64,000 nucleotides of DNA from an uncultured Lachnospiraceae bacterium (GTDB taxonomy: Bacteria > Bacillota > Clostridia > Lachnospirales > Lachnospiraceae). Below the pieces are notes generated by a model. That model did not search any database. It was not told the origin of the DNA and saw nothing but the letters and a program-made list of their open reading frames with translations. This document shows positions 36,192-42,938 of this stretch, piece after piece. Numbering within the stretch: the first letter of the stretch is position 1; each line of letters starts with the position of its first letter. The position numbers and the translations under genes are program-made. The stretch is taken from NCBI GenBank assembly GCA_910584725.1, contig CAJUBE010000003.1, positions 62,001 through 126,000 on the forward strand. The letters are read 5' to 3'.

Positions 36192-36225
36192 GAAAGCGGC
36201 ACAAGTCAAAAACAAGCCCGCTTTC
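36192..36225 (-). terminator. Hairpin at the prophage-host border
   Basis: GAAAGCGG (36192-36199) pairs CCGCTTTC (36218-36225) around an 18-base loop. TTCTT follows on the minus strand and TTTT on the plus strand. It probably ends the phage late transcript before the miaB promoter. Confidence 0.55.
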
Positions 36226-36303
36226 TTTTCTATGATATTTCCCCGTATTAAGACCAAAAGTATATTTATTCCTGCCGCACGGGTCCCGGCAAAGTGCGTT
36301 CGA

Positions 36304-37095
36304 TCATGCAATATAAGCCGTTCCGGCTCCGTTTGCGGCGCATATATAGCCCGACGGGATTTCGACCCACACCGACCCGTCTTTTCCCATTTTCACATCC
36401 TTCACGGTTACTTCCGTACCTTTTTTCAGCAATGCCGCGCCCGCTCCGTCTTTGTACGCGTGTTTTCTTCCGTCTGCGGTAAGTTCCGCAAGCGTTTTCT
36501 TTCTTCCGCGCGGCTCTGCGCGGACGTACATATTGCTTTTAAGTGTGTACGTCCTGCCTACCGTGTATAACACGGGGATCGGCTTTGGCATAGCGAGGGC
36601 GGGCGCGTCGAGGTTGTCCCACATGGTAAGTCCGTATTTTTCAATGATAGAAATTACGCTGCTTACCTCAGTCGAACTTGTCATATATCCTGCCGTCTTG
36701 ATCTGCTGCATTTGTGTCTTGTAGTCCGTGCCTGCTTCTACGCCTTTATAGATGCTTGTATTTAATAACTCATAGAAATTAAATACACACTGTTTCATGC
36801 TGTCGTAGGCACGGAAAGCCGCGTTGATTGTCGTATGTACCCCGACTGTGTATTCTTCGCTTGTCTTGCTTGTGAAGAACTTCCCGCCCCAATACTTTGT
36901 CGCGGTCTTCCCGCTGCCTACCTTATGCCCCAAATAGGAATGATGCCTGCAGCTTCCCGCCGTTCCGTACCCACATTCAACGCACGCCATGCCGACCGCG
37001 ACGGAAGGAAGGACTTTCCCTAACTCTTTGTGCGCTTCCTGCGCAATCGGCGCGATCTGTGCGATAAAGTCTTTAATCTGCGCTTTCGTTGCCAT
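36304..37095 (-). CDS. Phage endolysin: glucosaminidase-like domain plus SH3-like domain
   Basis: About 263 residues. The N-terminal 150 residues resemble N-acetylglucosaminidase lysins: PIAQEAHKELGKVLPSVAVG near the start, and KVGSGKTATKYWGGKFF, where a substrate-cleft Tyr/Trp would lie. The C-terminal 80 residues look like a bacterial SH3 wall-binding domain (GRTYTLKSNMYVRAEP). No signal peptide is present, so it needs a holin. The ATG at 37095 follows AAGGTG. It overlaps the holin gene by 23 bases. Confidence 0.82.
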   Translation of the reverse strand: MATKAQIKDFIAQIAPIAQEAHKELGKVLPSVAVGMACVECGYGTAGSCRHHSYLGHKVGSGKTATKYWGGKFFTSKTSEEYTVGVHTTINAAFRAYDSMKQCVFNFYELLNTSIYKGVEAGTDYKTQMQQIKTAGYMTSSTEVSSVISIIEKYGLTMWDNLDAPALAMPKPIPVLYTVGRTYTLKSNMYVRAEPRGRKKTLAELTADGRKHAYKDGAGAALLKKGTEVTVKDVKMGKDGSVWVEIPSGYICAANGAGTAYIA

Positions 37096-37444
37096 TCTTC
37101 GCACCTTCTTTCTTTTCTGCCGTGTTTTCCCCTGCGACCGGCTTTATTCTTTCAATCTGCTGCGCCAACTGCAAGACTTTGTCGTATCCGATCATGGAAG
37201 CAACCCAAACCGCCGCTATCATAATACATAAGCAAATGATATTGTTTACGCTCCACGGCACGCCCAAAAGCATATAGACCGCCGCCGTGCCTAAACCGCC
37301 GATTACTGCCGCATCGATCAGCGCGACCATGTTCGGGCTGTATGTTTTTCCCGCGTTCTCATACGCTTTTTTGATTGCTTCCGTAAGCAGCGCATTCGCG
37401 ACCGCCCCGATCGTAAGGATTGTTGCAAATAATGTTACCGTCAT
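37073..37444 (-). CDS. Phage holin
   Basis: About 123 residues with two or three membrane helices (about 5-20, 40-60, 65-85) and a charged C-terminal tail, the usual layout of small holins. The ATG at 37444 follows AGAGGTG. Its position directly before the endolysin supports the role: it opens the membrane at a set time to release the lysin. Confidence 0.78.
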   Translation of the reverse strand: MTVTLFATILTIGAVANALLTEAIKKAYENAGKTYSPNMVALIDAAVIGGLGTAAVYMLLGVPWSVNNIICLCIMIAAVWVASMIGYDKVLQLAQQIERIKPVAGENTAEKKEGAKNGNESAD

Positions 37445-37479
37445 GTTCTGCACCTCTTTTCTTTTTTTATAGACTCTTG

Positions 37480-37764
37480 TTACTCTGAAAAATCATCCGC
37501 GTTTTCCGTGATCTCGTCCGCGCGTCCGAATTTCTGCAAATTTTCCGCTTTTGCTTTCCAGTAGTAGAAACCGTGGGAAGCTGCCGACAATCCATAGGCT
37601 GCGGTTATAAGATATTCAAGCGGGCTTGTGTCTTTAAGCACGAAAACGGCAATAATCACCGCGACCGTGCATATACCCGTTATTCCGTCCGAAACATATA
37701 AAAGGGCTTTTGATGTTTCCAATTTTCTTTTTTTTGCGCCCCTGCGCCGCCTGTGCCCTGCCAT
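37480..37764 (-). CDS. Small phage membrane protein
   Basis: 94 residues: a very basic N-terminus (residues 2-17), two hydrophobic segments (about 24-43 and 50-68) and an acidic end. It lies between a coiled-coil membrane protein and the holin, so a lysis-related role (second holin or antiholin) is possible but unproven. Confidence 0.65.
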   Translation of the reverse strand: MAGHRRRRGAKKRKLETSKALLYVSDGITGICTVAVIIAVFVLKDTSPLEYLITAAYGLSAASHGFYYWKAKAENLQKFGRADEITENADDFSE

Positions 37765-37772
37765 TACCGTTT

Positions 37773-38174
37773 TTACCCTCTTTCTTTGTGCGGTCGGTGC
37801 GTCAAGTATGTTTCAAGGTCTGCTTTCGCCCGCTGTAATGCTTCCTTGTCGTTCCCGTTTATTGCGTGGGATAATAGCGCAAGGATAGCCGTTTGCGTGA
37901 CCGCGTTCGCTTCGTCTATGCTGTCAAGACGGCTTTTGTCCGCACTAAAGCGTCTGTCGAGTTTTTTTTCATTTTCCCTCATTTCCTCTTTTATCTTCTC
38001 GACTTCATCTTCAAGGGCTGCTATTTTCTCGTCCTGCGCCTTGTTCGGGCTTTTTGCTCTCACAACAATTTTGACAATAACCGCCGCCGCTCCTGCTATA
38101 ACGGATATTGCAGCACATACTGCAAGAATACCGTTTATGATGTCCTGCGGTGTTAATGAAATAAGGTTATTCAT
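37773..38174 (-). CDS. Phage membrane protein with coiled coil
   Basis: 133 residues: an N-terminal membrane helix (about 14-38) and a long charged coiled coil (about 45-85, KIAALEDEVEKIKEEMRENE). This plan resembles haemolysin XhlA-type phage lysis accessories. The gene opens the lysis group after the variable-protein gene. Confidence 0.65.
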   Translation of the reverse strand: MNNLISLTPQDIINGILAVCAAISVIAGAAAVIVKIVVRAKSPNKAQDEKIAALEDEVEKIKEEMRENEKKLDRRFSADKSRLDSIDEANAVTQTAILALLSHAINGNDKEALQRAKADLETYLTHRPHKERG

Positions 38175-38222
38175 TGGTTTATATCCTTTCTTTTACGTAC
38201 TTCTATACTAATACTAAAATAT

Positions 38223-38250
38223 AAAAACGCTCGATTGTGCCAGTCTTTGA
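38223..38250 (-). terminator. Degenerate terminator-like sequence after the variable-protein gene
   Basis: The minus strand reads TGGCACAATCGAGCGTTTTT. This nearly repeats the terminator after terL (52091-52127), but the pairing partner has decayed to five pairs with a mismatch. It may be a weak terminator or attenuator before the lysis genes. Confidence 0.4.
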
Positions 38251-38320
38251 CCGCCTTGTGTCTTCCCGCTCCCTTCCGCACGATCATCTGTGCGTTCGGC
38301 TTTCGTCGCCGCCCAGACGC

Positions 38321-39433
38321 TTACTGTGAATCGCACACGCACCAGACGCCGAAGTGCCAGTCGATTTGCCACGGGTGATAGCGGCATTCCACGGATCGGT
38401 CGCCGCCGTCGTCACCGCCGTTCCAATCTCCGCCGCAAAGGAACGAGTGAAGCGCAGTATCGCTCGTAATATACGCGTTCCCGTGTCCTGCACCTAAAAC
38501 GTCCTTCCTGCCCCATGCCGATGTCGTCGGGTCTAAACAAAATTCGTCGCACCATTTCCAAACATTACCCACAAGATCGCGGATATTAACCGCACTAACC
38601 GCATTTTTTACCGACCCGCATTTTGCGCGCGCTTTGTTTCCCGTTGCGCTCCATGCGTATGTATTGTTTGCGCCCGTACCCTCCGGCGATCCGAAAGCAG
38701 CTTGGCAAAATTCGGCGTAGGACGGCAAGCGTTTCCCGACGCGTCGGGCTTTTTCGTTTGCAATATACCAATCAAGCCCCTCCGTTCCCGTGATCGGGTT
38801 TTCTCCGTATGCGGATTGCAGCCCATCCGCTCCGTCATCACTCGAAAGGTAAATGTCGCCCCATAAGCCGCCGCCGATGTAACACATGCCCTCCGGATCG
38901 CATTTCGGGCGGTGTAATACCGTCCATACGGAATTAGGCAAAATTCCGTTATAAACACAGCTTTCCCAACCGCTGCCGCGCTCCGCTCCGCTGCTGTTCA
39001 CGGGATTTCCGTGTTCATTCACGCGCCGCACAACCCCGTAGTGAAAGCCGCCGATTTTGCGGGAATTTGCCGCTGTGTAACCACTCGGATAGGTTGATGA
39101 TTTTGAAATTTTGAAAAGTTCGTCGCTGTCCACCGTCTCGTCGCCGTTTGTGGGGTCGCAAATATACACGCAATAGTCCGTCCCGATCTCAAACGCCGCC
39201 CCGCTGTCAAGGTCTGCCGCCGTAACGGTCGTTGCGATCGTTTCAAAAATTGAATTTCCGACCGCCAAAAGCAGCCCGCCCATGATATGAAGCGTGTTTG
39301 GTGCGTCTTTTCCGTCTGCGTATATGAACGCCTTTTCGGGTGCCACTATATCGCCCATTGTGGCGAGTTTCTTTGTGGTGATCTTCGCTTTTGCGCTTGT
39401 CATGCTCTCGTCATACAAGAAAAATTTAGCCAT
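38321..39433 (-). CDS. C-type-lectin-fold phage variable protein (DGR target candidate)
   Basis: 370 residues. The N-terminal half resembles tail-tip/receptor-binding beta structure. The C-terminal 180 residues follow the formylglycine-enzyme/C-type lectin plan (GKRLPSYAEFCQAAFGSP, YAWSATGNKA, DLVGNVWKWCDEF, FLCGGDWNGG). That plan is the one used by diversity-generating retroelement (DGR) targets. The last 37 residues fit a variable repeat: codons such as GAC, CAC, CGC and CAA can all be derived from AAC/AAA by changing adenines only. It would sit at the tail tip and contact the host. Strong AAAGGAG ribosome site. Confidence 0.8.
   Translation of the reverse strand: MAKFFLYDESMTSAKAKITTKKLATMGDIVAPEKAFIYADGKDAPNTLHIMGGLLLAVGNSIFETIATTVTAADLDSGAAFEIGTDYCVYICDPTNGDETVDSDELFKISKSSTYPSGYTAANSRKIGGFHYGVVRRVNEHGNPVNSSGAERGSGWESCVYNGILPNSVWTVLHRPKCDPEGMCYIGGGLWGDIYLSSDDGADGLQSAYGENPITGTEGLDWYIANEKARRVGKRLPSYAEFCQAAFGSPEGTGANNTYAWSATGNKARAKCGSVKNAVSAVNIRDLVGNVWKWCDEFCLDPTTSAWGRKDVLGAGHGNAYITSDTALHSFLCGGDWNGGDDGGDRSVECRYHPWQIDWHFGVWCVCDSQ
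38324..38437 (-). repeat. Candidate DGR variable repeat (VR)
   Basis: This covers the terminal 38 or so codons of the variable protein, up to the stop. Framework codons (GGC, TGG, TCC, GTG, TGC) are adenine-free, while the odd residues sit in codons explainable by adenine substitution. Downstream a G/C-rich stretch with a CGCAC/GTGCG arm pair (about 38278-38296) could play the part of an initiation site. No template repeat was seen in the window. Confidence 0.55.
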
Positions 39434-39453
39434 TTTTTCGTCTCTCCTTTCGC

Positions 39454-39891
39454 TTATTCCGCAAGTTCGTCCAGAATTGCGTTAAGTTCGCTTTCTGTTG
39501 CCCCGTATTTGTCATAGACGGACGGTATCTTTTCAAGCGCGAACGTCTTCGCACCCTTTGCAACCGCTTTTGATACGGTAATATCAGACGAAACAGGGCT
39601 TGTCTTTCCCTGTTCGTCGGGTTCGCTTTCTCCATGCGTGACCGCCTTTACGGTTACAACCGCCGCCCCGACCTTTGCCCTGCTGCCCTCTTCCACTTCC
39701 GCAAGATAGCGGGTCGTTACGGTCTTGCGGTCTTCCGATACGCCCGTTATTTCGGCGTTTATGTAGTTCTGATTTTTAATTTTATTGATCGCTTTCGTAA
39801 GGTCTGCCGCGCGGAGCTCTCCCGCCCTTACCATTTCGAGACAATTATAAATGTCTTCTTTTGTTTTTAAGTTCTTCGGAAAATTTCGCAT
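39454..39891 (-). CDS. Phage protein, unknown function
   Basis: 145 residues: a helical N-terminus (NLKTKEDIYNCLEMVRAGEL), a beta-rich middle and a helical end. It lies between the baseplate-like protein and the variable protein, so it is probably structural or a fibre-assembly accessory. Family not recognised. Confidence 0.7.
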   Translation of the reverse strand: MRNFPKNLKTKEDIYNCLEMVRAGELRAADLTKAINKIKNQNYINAEITGVSEDRKTVTTRYLAEVEEGSRAKVGAAVVTVKAVTHGESEPDEQGKTSPVSSDITVSKAVAKGAKTFALEKIPSVYDKYGATESELNAILDELAE

Positions 39892-39917
39892 GTTCTGCCC
39901 CTTTCTTTGTATTTGGT

Positions 39918-41006
39918 TTAATTGTTCCCGCTTGCCACATAGCCGCCGACATAGCCGCCGACGTATGCGTAGCCGTTTACTGTGCAGATATTAAAATCAA
40001 GCGTTTCCGTTGTCGTGGTGTGATCTATTCTGAACGTATCCGGAATCACGCTATACTTTTCATTTTGCGGCGAAATTGTGTAGTCTCCGTGTTCCGTCAA
40101 ATGCACCTTTTCACCGTCCGTATATTCATAAACCGTGCTTTTCCCCGTATCTGTGTTTATGATTGTGAATTTCTGCCCCGTTATATCTTCCTTTGTGTCG
40201 TTGATTAAGACAAGTTTTGTCGCAAGGTCTTCTATTGCCGTCCCGATCTTGGCGTTGATATCGTCAATCTGGTTTTGCAACTGTGCCGCTGCCGCTTCAC
40301 CAATCAGATCACGCATTTCTTCGTACAGATCATCAAAACGCGTTTCCTGCGCCCTTGCATAATCGAAAAACGTTGAAAGCATGGATTGATACGCCGCGTC
40401 GCCCTGCTGTTCTAAGTTTGTCATATATGCGACGTATGTTTTGAACTGCGCCGTTATTTTCCCTTGATACTGCGCGAAGTACGCGTTAAACTGTGCCGTA
40501 ATCTGTGTAAAGTCAATTTCTTTCATTGTGGAGCAAACCCACCCGCACGCGTCCTTATCCATCCGCGTATCCGTAATTTCTGCCTGTGTAATGCGTATCG
40601 TGCCCGCTGCGACGTATATTTCCGCAAGTTTCAAATCGTAATATGCGCCCTGCCGCACAAGCGGCGACGGCGACGGGTTCGATGAATAACCGCCCGTCTG
40701 TACGATGATCTGAATATCGCGTTCGGTATCGTTTCGCCGCAATATGACCGTGTCTATTCGGTCGAGTGTTCCGCTTGCTGTTTCAAGGTCTATTTTTGTC
40801 GCACTTATGAAATTTTTGACCTTTCCCCCAATGTTGCAATACCCGCCCGCAACCGTTACGGTCATATCATCGTTAGCCGTGACCTGCAATTCTCCGTTGA
40901 ATACTCCCGTTACAAAGAACGGGCGCAGCCAATCCGTCATGCTGTCCGCGTTGTAAACCCTGTCTCCGTTCTTCGAGTTGTAAAAGTATGCGTGATTGTC
41001 AGCCAT
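39918..41006 (-). CDS. Phage baseplate/upper tail-fibre protein
   Basis: About 362 residues from the ATG at 41006, five bases after the preceding stop, with a GGGGGG run as ribosome site. The N-terminus (NGDRVYNADSMTDWLRPFFVTGVF, in part) and following beta region (GGYCNIGGKVKNF, RRNDTERDIQIIVQTG) are typical of baseplate upper proteins in Firmicutes siphoviruses. A long helix (about 180-270) and an Ig-like end with GGYVGGYVASG follow. Confidence 0.72.
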   Translation of the reverse strand: MADNHAYFYNSKNGDRVYNADSMTDWLRPFFVTGVFNGELQVTANDDMTVTVAGGYCNIGGKVKNFISATKIDLETASGTLDRIDTVILRRNDTERDIQIIVQTGGYSSNPSPSPLVRQGAYYDLKLAEIYVAAGTIRITQAEITDTRMDKDACGWVCSTMKEIDFTQITAQFNAYFAQYQGKITAQFKTYVAYMTNLEQQGDAAYQSMLSTFFDYARAQETRFDDLYEEMRDLIGEAAAAQLQNQIDDINAKIGTAIEDLATKLVLINDTKEDITGQKFTIINTDTGKSTVYEYTDGEKVHLTEHGDYTISPQNEKYSVIPDTFRIDHTTTTETLDFNICTVNGYAYVGGYVGGYVASGNN

Positions 41007-41011
41007 TTTTA

Positions 41012-42055
41012 TCATTCCCCCCAATCCATCGTCTCGGGCAGCGGGTCTCCCAAGGTTGGCACTATGAAGCCCCCGCCGTACTCATAAACTTCTTTTACTG
41101 CCGTTATACGTTGGTGTGTATAAAGTCCCCACCCTTTTTTCTTAACAGTTACAATGTCGCCCAGATCATAGTCTTCTTTGTATGTAAAATTCGTTTTCGG
41201 GTCTATTTCGCTTTCCATGCTTTCGGCTGCCCTCGCTTCATTCAATGCTTCTTCTCCGCGTTGGTATAATGCCGCTCTGTACTGCTCCTTCGTCAGCCCA
41301 TCTGGTGATATGTCCCGCGCGTCTACGAATATTTCGCGAAGATTTAGCCCGCTGCCGCTTCCTACTTTTACAATTTCCCTTTCCGCGCCCTCTCCCTGCC
41401 CGCCCACGATCGCAACCGTTTTTAATGCTTGGTTGTTGTATCTGTATTTTGCGTTTGTTAGGTTGTTGTAGCCCTCCGTGAAAATCACTCGCTTATTTTC
41501 ATTCTGCGCGTAACTGTGATCTGTGCCCTGCATGGTATCGAATATGATTCTGTGTTTGTCAAAATCCGGGGTAAATCTGTAACCGATCAGCCCGTATTTT
41601 GCTATTTTGTTTAGTACCGTCTGCAGGTTTCTGTATGTTGCTTGAAAGGATATTGTCGGGTCAAATCCGTGTAATTCCCCCAACTCCACAAGCGGTATTT
41701 TATTGCACATCGTAAACAGTTCCCGCATTACGTTTTCGATTTTTGCGTTGTCATAGTTTACCGTTCCTTCTATAACGCGTCTGTCACAATAGGAAGAAAG
41801 GAAGCGTCCCTTTATGGTAATCTCGCTTTTTATGTCGCTTTCCTCTTTTTCTATATCCTCGATCACGCCCGCTTCTTTTGCGCCTTTAATGCTTACGATG
41901 TTATTTTCTTTGAATAATTTAAGATTTTTTTCTGTAATCGGCGCGTGTATCTCAAAATCGCCCGCTTCAAAGAATTTCCTCGTCCACTGGATAGACGTCT
42001 GGTTTTCGATCTGCCCGATGCGGTACAAATCCGCGTTATACACCCGTATTTCCAT
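41012..42055 (-). CDS. ReqiPepy6 Gp37-like phage tail protein
   Basis: 347 residues. The opening YNADLYRIGQIENQTSIQW and the pattern FEIHAPIT...LFKENNIVSI with a later GYRFTPDF fit the siphovirus Gp37-like family, a tail-tip (Tal-like) hub protein. It lies directly after the distal tail protein, where the hub is expected. Confidence 0.8.
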   Translation of the reverse strand: MEIRVYNADLYRIGQIENQTSIQWTRKFFEAGDFEIHAPITEKNLKLFKENNIVSIKGAKEAGVIEDIEKEESDIKSEITIKGRFLSSYCDRRVIEGTVNYDNAKIENVMRELFTMCNKIPLVELGELHGFDPTISFQATYRNLQTVLNKIAKYGLIGYRFTPDFDKHRIIFDTMQGTDHSYAQNENKRVIFTEGYNNLTNAKYRYNNQALKTVAIVGGQGEGAEREIVKVGSGSGLNLREIFVDARDISPDGLTKEQYRAALYQRGEEALNEARAAESMESEIDPKTNFTYKEDYDLGDIVTVKKKGWGLYTHQRITAVKEVYEYGGGFIVPTLGDPLPETMDWGE

Positions 42056-42056
42056 A

Positions 42057-42938
42057 TCAGACCCCCAAATACTGAAAACGATATGTTATCGTCACATTCA
42101 TGTAATCGCGCCCGCTGTCGGCGGCGTATGTAAGTGTATTCTTCCCATGCACTAGCTGAATAAAGTCCGACCCTTCGTCTAAATATTGATTTATTTCTGT
42201 TTCTTCCCCGTCCTTTATCAGATAAACGTCCTTTTTGTCTGTGTGCGTCGTAATGCGCACCGCTTCGCCGCTTCCGAGTACAAGCGGTGTGTCTTCCGTC
42301 CCGATCTTGATATATTCGCCCTGCTCTGCGTGGTATATCGCGGGATTTACGACCGCGCCCGTTGCTTCAATCAAAATTTCTATACCTATATAATCCGCTG
42401 CGCTGTCGTTTTCGATTGCTTTTGTGATTTCTGCGACGCGCTCCCCGAATGGCTCTTTTTCTTCCTTAAATTCATGCGCCCACTCGAAGCACGGACGCCA
42501 CCCCGCCATAGTAACGATTGTGTCTTCCTCGTCTTTGAAAAACGGGTCGTGACATTTCAGTGAAATGGTGGCGTACCTTATAACGCCATCGGGGTCTACG
42601 TCCACGTCTTCGACTATGTAGTTAATGACTCGCCGTTCGTCTTCTTCGACATAGGTTAAAAGCCCGCTTGTTTTGGGCTTGAAGCATTTATAAAGCAAGT
42701 TCCTGTTGTAAACGTGGTTTTCTGAAATATGCGCCGTAATGACGATATTTCTTGCCTTTGTCACGCTTCCTTGGTATGTTTCCCCGTCGATCATGGTATT
42801 TTCTGACGAGGTTACTTTGTTTGATACTTTCATAACCCCGTCGATCTTTTCCAGAAAGAACGGGCTTTCTTCTCCATAATCGAAATAAACTTCGACCCCG
42901 TCTTCATTTCTGCAATAAACTGTCCTGTCTGCGCTCAT
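42057..42938 (-). CDS. Distal tail protein (Dit-like)
   Basis: 293 residues, one base after the tape measure stop. The N-terminus (about 1-130) has the beta layout of siphovirus tail-component domains (ITAHISENHVYNRNLLYKCF, ISLKCHDPFF). The C-terminal half is a carbohydrate-binding-like beta domain. It forms the ring between tail tube and tip. Confidence 0.8.
   Translation of the reverse strand: MSADRTVYCRNEDGVEVYFDYGEESPFFLEKIDGVMKVSNKVTSSENTMIDGETYQGSVTKARNIVITAHISENHVYNRNLLYKCFKPKTSGLLTYVEEDERRVINYIVEDVDVDPDGVIRYATISLKCHDPFFKDEEDTIVTMAGWRPCFEWAHEFKEEKEPFGERVAEITKAIENDSAADYIGIEILIEATGAVVNPAIYHAEQGEYIKIGTEDTPLVLGSGEAVRITTHTDKKDVYLIKDGEETEINQYLDEGSDFIQLVHGKNTLTYAADSGRDYMNVTITYRFQYLGV

Noticed and set aside
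38284..38493. Minus-strand frame across the variable repeat
   Set aside because: Alternative frame of the variable protein with no ribosome site.
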